A DNA stretch of 6,680 nucleotides, from NCBI GenBank assembly GCA_910589045.1, contig CAJUSH010000029.1, positions 37,377 through 44,056 on the forward strand, written 5' to 3'. This DNA is from an uncultured Eubacterium sp. Lineage in GTDB: Bacteria > Bacillota_A > Clostridia > Lachnospirales > Lachnospiraceae. The notes beneath the pieces are model-generated. The model worked only from the letters and a program-made list of their open reading frames with translations. It was not told the DNA's origin and ran no database searches. Below are positions 5,841 to 6,680 of this stretch, in pieces; position 1 is the stretch's first letter; each line of letters begins with the position of its first letter. Position numbers and translations under genes: made by a program.

Positions 5841-6041
5841 GCCTTCTCCTTTCCGATACCCCGACTTGTCCACCTGAAAATTTTGCTCCGCAAAAATCGC
5901 CCCGGATTTAAACCATGTTCTCACGGAATATCCTCCCTTCGCCGGGGCAGGCTCTGCCCTCCCCTTGCCGGGACAGGGGATACGGCAGCTCCTATTGTGT
6001 CCGCAATCATTCCGGTCCGACTGCAGTCATTGCACCTCTCT

Positions 6042-6070
6042 TCTATACAAACATGTCTGTTTTCGGGCAA
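6042..6070 (-). promoter_or_regulatory. Possible promoter for the reductase gene
   Basis: TTGCCC (6065-6070) and TATAGA (6042-6047) are separated by 17 bases; each keeps four of six consensus bases. The -35 begins directly after the HPr stop codon. The 230-base gap between HPr and the reductase also holds GC-rich hairpins (for example GGGCAG/CTGCCC at 5945-5959) without a U-tract, so read-through from the HPr promoter is equally possible. Confidence 0.35.
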
Positions 6071-6328
6071 TTACAGATTTTCCTGCATAAATTTGCTGAT
6101 CGCCTCGCAGGCTGCATCCTCGTCCGCGCCGTCAAAGGTGAAGGTGACCTCCTCCCCCTGCTTTACGCCAAGACCCATCACGCCAAAAATCGCTTTGCAG
6201 CTCATAAACCTGCCGCCCTTCCCGATCTTAATCTCACAGCCAAAATCCTTGACAGCCTTCACAAGCAGTCCTGCGGGACGTGCATGGATTCCTTCGGGGT
6301 CCGTAACTACATACTTAAATTCCTTCAT
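6071..6328 (-). CDS. ptsH: HPr-family phosphocarrier protein lacking Ser46
   Basis: HPr passes phosphate from PTS Enzyme I to the sugar-specific EIIA proteins in the cytoplasm. From ATG 6328 it has 85 residues, the normal HPr length. His15 in PEGIHARPAG (11-20) is the phosphorylated active-site residue, with Arg17 beside it. The second conserved block reads SCKAIFGVMGLGVKQG (43-58), so the position of regulatory Ser46 is Ala46. Without it HPr kinase/phosphorylase could not phosphorylate this protein in the usual way, and CcpA co-repression through it would not be expected. Ser43 is nearby but not at the regulatory position. GGGAGG lies about 10 bases before the ATG; a longer frame with ATG 6367 adds 13 residues without HPr character. 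It may be a second, non-regulatory HPr paralogue rather than the main ptsH. Confidence 0.92.
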   Translation of the reverse strand: MKEFKYVVTDPEGIHARPAGLLVKAVKDFGCEIKIGKGGRFMSCKAIFGVMGLGVKQGEEVTFTFDGADEDAACEAISKFMQENL

Positions 6329-6411
6329 GATTTTAGATCCTCCCTCTTTGATATACATTGTTTTCAAATGGTAGCATCACCTTCGCTGCCTGTTTCTCTT
6401 ATCTAAAATCA
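6328..6411. repeat. 11-bp perfect inverted repeat flanking the HPr leader
   Basis: TGATTTTAGAT (6328-6338) and ATCTAAAATCA (6401-6411) are exact reverse complements 62 bases apart. One arm lies at the -10/start region and the other covers the bases between the ribosome binding site and the ATG, including its A. Paired operator sites or an RNA helix masking the start codon are possible; the RNA version needs a start upstream of the one predicted. Confidence 0.6.
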
Positions 6412-6439
6412 GTTTACCCGTAGTATCCGGGCTTGTCAA
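6411..6439 (-). promoter_or_regulatory. Promoter of the HPr gene
   Basis: A consensus -35 TTGACA (6434-6439) and a -10 TAAACT (6411-6416) are 17 bases apart. The predicted start near 6404 gives a 5' leader of about 75 bases. No CcpA cre-like site is evident in it. Confidence 0.7.
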
Positions 6440-6466
6440 TCCGTGATTCGGGCATCCCCCGCGACC

Positions 6467-6520
6467 GATTCCTCCGCTGACCGGACATAAAACCCCGTCA
6501 ATTTCTCTGCTGACCGGACA
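6467..6520. repeat. Two direct repeats with a shared GCTGACCGGACA core
   Basis: Copies at 6467-6487 and 6500-6520 agree at 18 of 21 positions, with an identical 12-base core, at a 33-base period. CCCCG precedes each copy. Repeated subterminal motifs of this sort are typical of some insertion-sequence ends (IS21 family, for example) but also of regulator binding sites. No transposase is present in the window. Confidence 0.6.
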
Positions 6521-6680
6521 CAGCCCGTTTAGCTTTATGGATTGCTAATTATGCAATGATTAGAGGCATTGCCGCTTTGGCCATCATGGGGCAATTTCCT
6601 ATAAACTATCGGTTCACGCTTCCTGCAAAATAGCAAAAGGAAATAACTCTCTTTTGGAAAATGGCTTCTTTGATGATATT
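6521..6680. other. Non-coding or unassigned AT-rich end of window
   Basis: No gene is supported here. On the minus strand a 24-codon frame enters from the right edge and stops at TAG; it could be the end of a gene lying outside, but its sequence is not recognisable. On the plus strand an ATG at 6661 is too close to the edge to judge and has no clear ribosome binding site. Confidence 0.4.

Noticed and set aside
5881..5896. TTTTGC/GCAAAA hairpin upstream of the reductase ATG as a terminator
   Set aside because: Only six AT-rich pairs with a short U tail on the minus strand; too weak to call.
6521..6680. C-terminal end of a transposase on the minus strand
   Set aside because: Only 24 codons before a stop, and no recognisable transposase motif.

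Overview
The window looks like a chromosomal segment of a fairly GC-rich Firmicute of class Clostridia, probably Lachnospiraceae. This rests on a T-box tRNA-sensing leader on the trp operon, strong AGGAGG-type ribosome binding sites, an HPr of clostridial type, and the protein flavour. The family-level placement is inference; no rRNA or other marker is present.

Region 1 (1-3331, minus strand) is the first part of a tryptophan operon, transcribed right to left as trpE - trpG - trpC - trpF, with trpF cut by the left window edge. trpE and trpG overlap by 4 bases (ATGA) and trpG and trpC abut with no spacer. trpD, usual between trpG and trpC, is absent from that position. A 160-base purine-rich spacer, open in the trpF frame, separates trpC from trpF.

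Region 2 (3332-3872, minus strand) is the control region: a promoter, then a roughly 430-base tryptophan T-box leader. It has Stem I with a UGG specifier, Stem II/III-like elements and a textbook T-box antiterminator/terminator just before trpE. An additional complete terminator lies halfway along. That early terminator is abutted by a UGGUGG element readable either as a diverged T-box or as tandem Trp codons of a short ORF. A 17-base repeat after each terminator suggests partial duplication of the leader.

Region 3 (about 3873-4780, plus strand) is an AT-richer island with a small XRE-family repressor-like protein and a 115-residue coiled-coil protein built on five 21-bp tandem repeats. A bidirectional terminator hairpin closes it.

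Region 4 (4833-6439, minus strand) holds an HPr-family phosphocarrier with His15 but Ala in place of Ser46, behind a good promoter. Downstream of it is a 2,3-diketo-L-gulonate reductase-like NAD(P)H dehydrogenase. HPr carries PTS phosphate and the reductase belongs to ascorbate/ketogulonate-type sugar acid use, so the pair hints at carbohydrate catabolism, but a shared operon is not proven.

Region 5 (about 6440-6680) has no gene I can support. It carries two 21-base direct repeats at a 33-base period that may be the end of an insertion sequence lying mostly outside the window.
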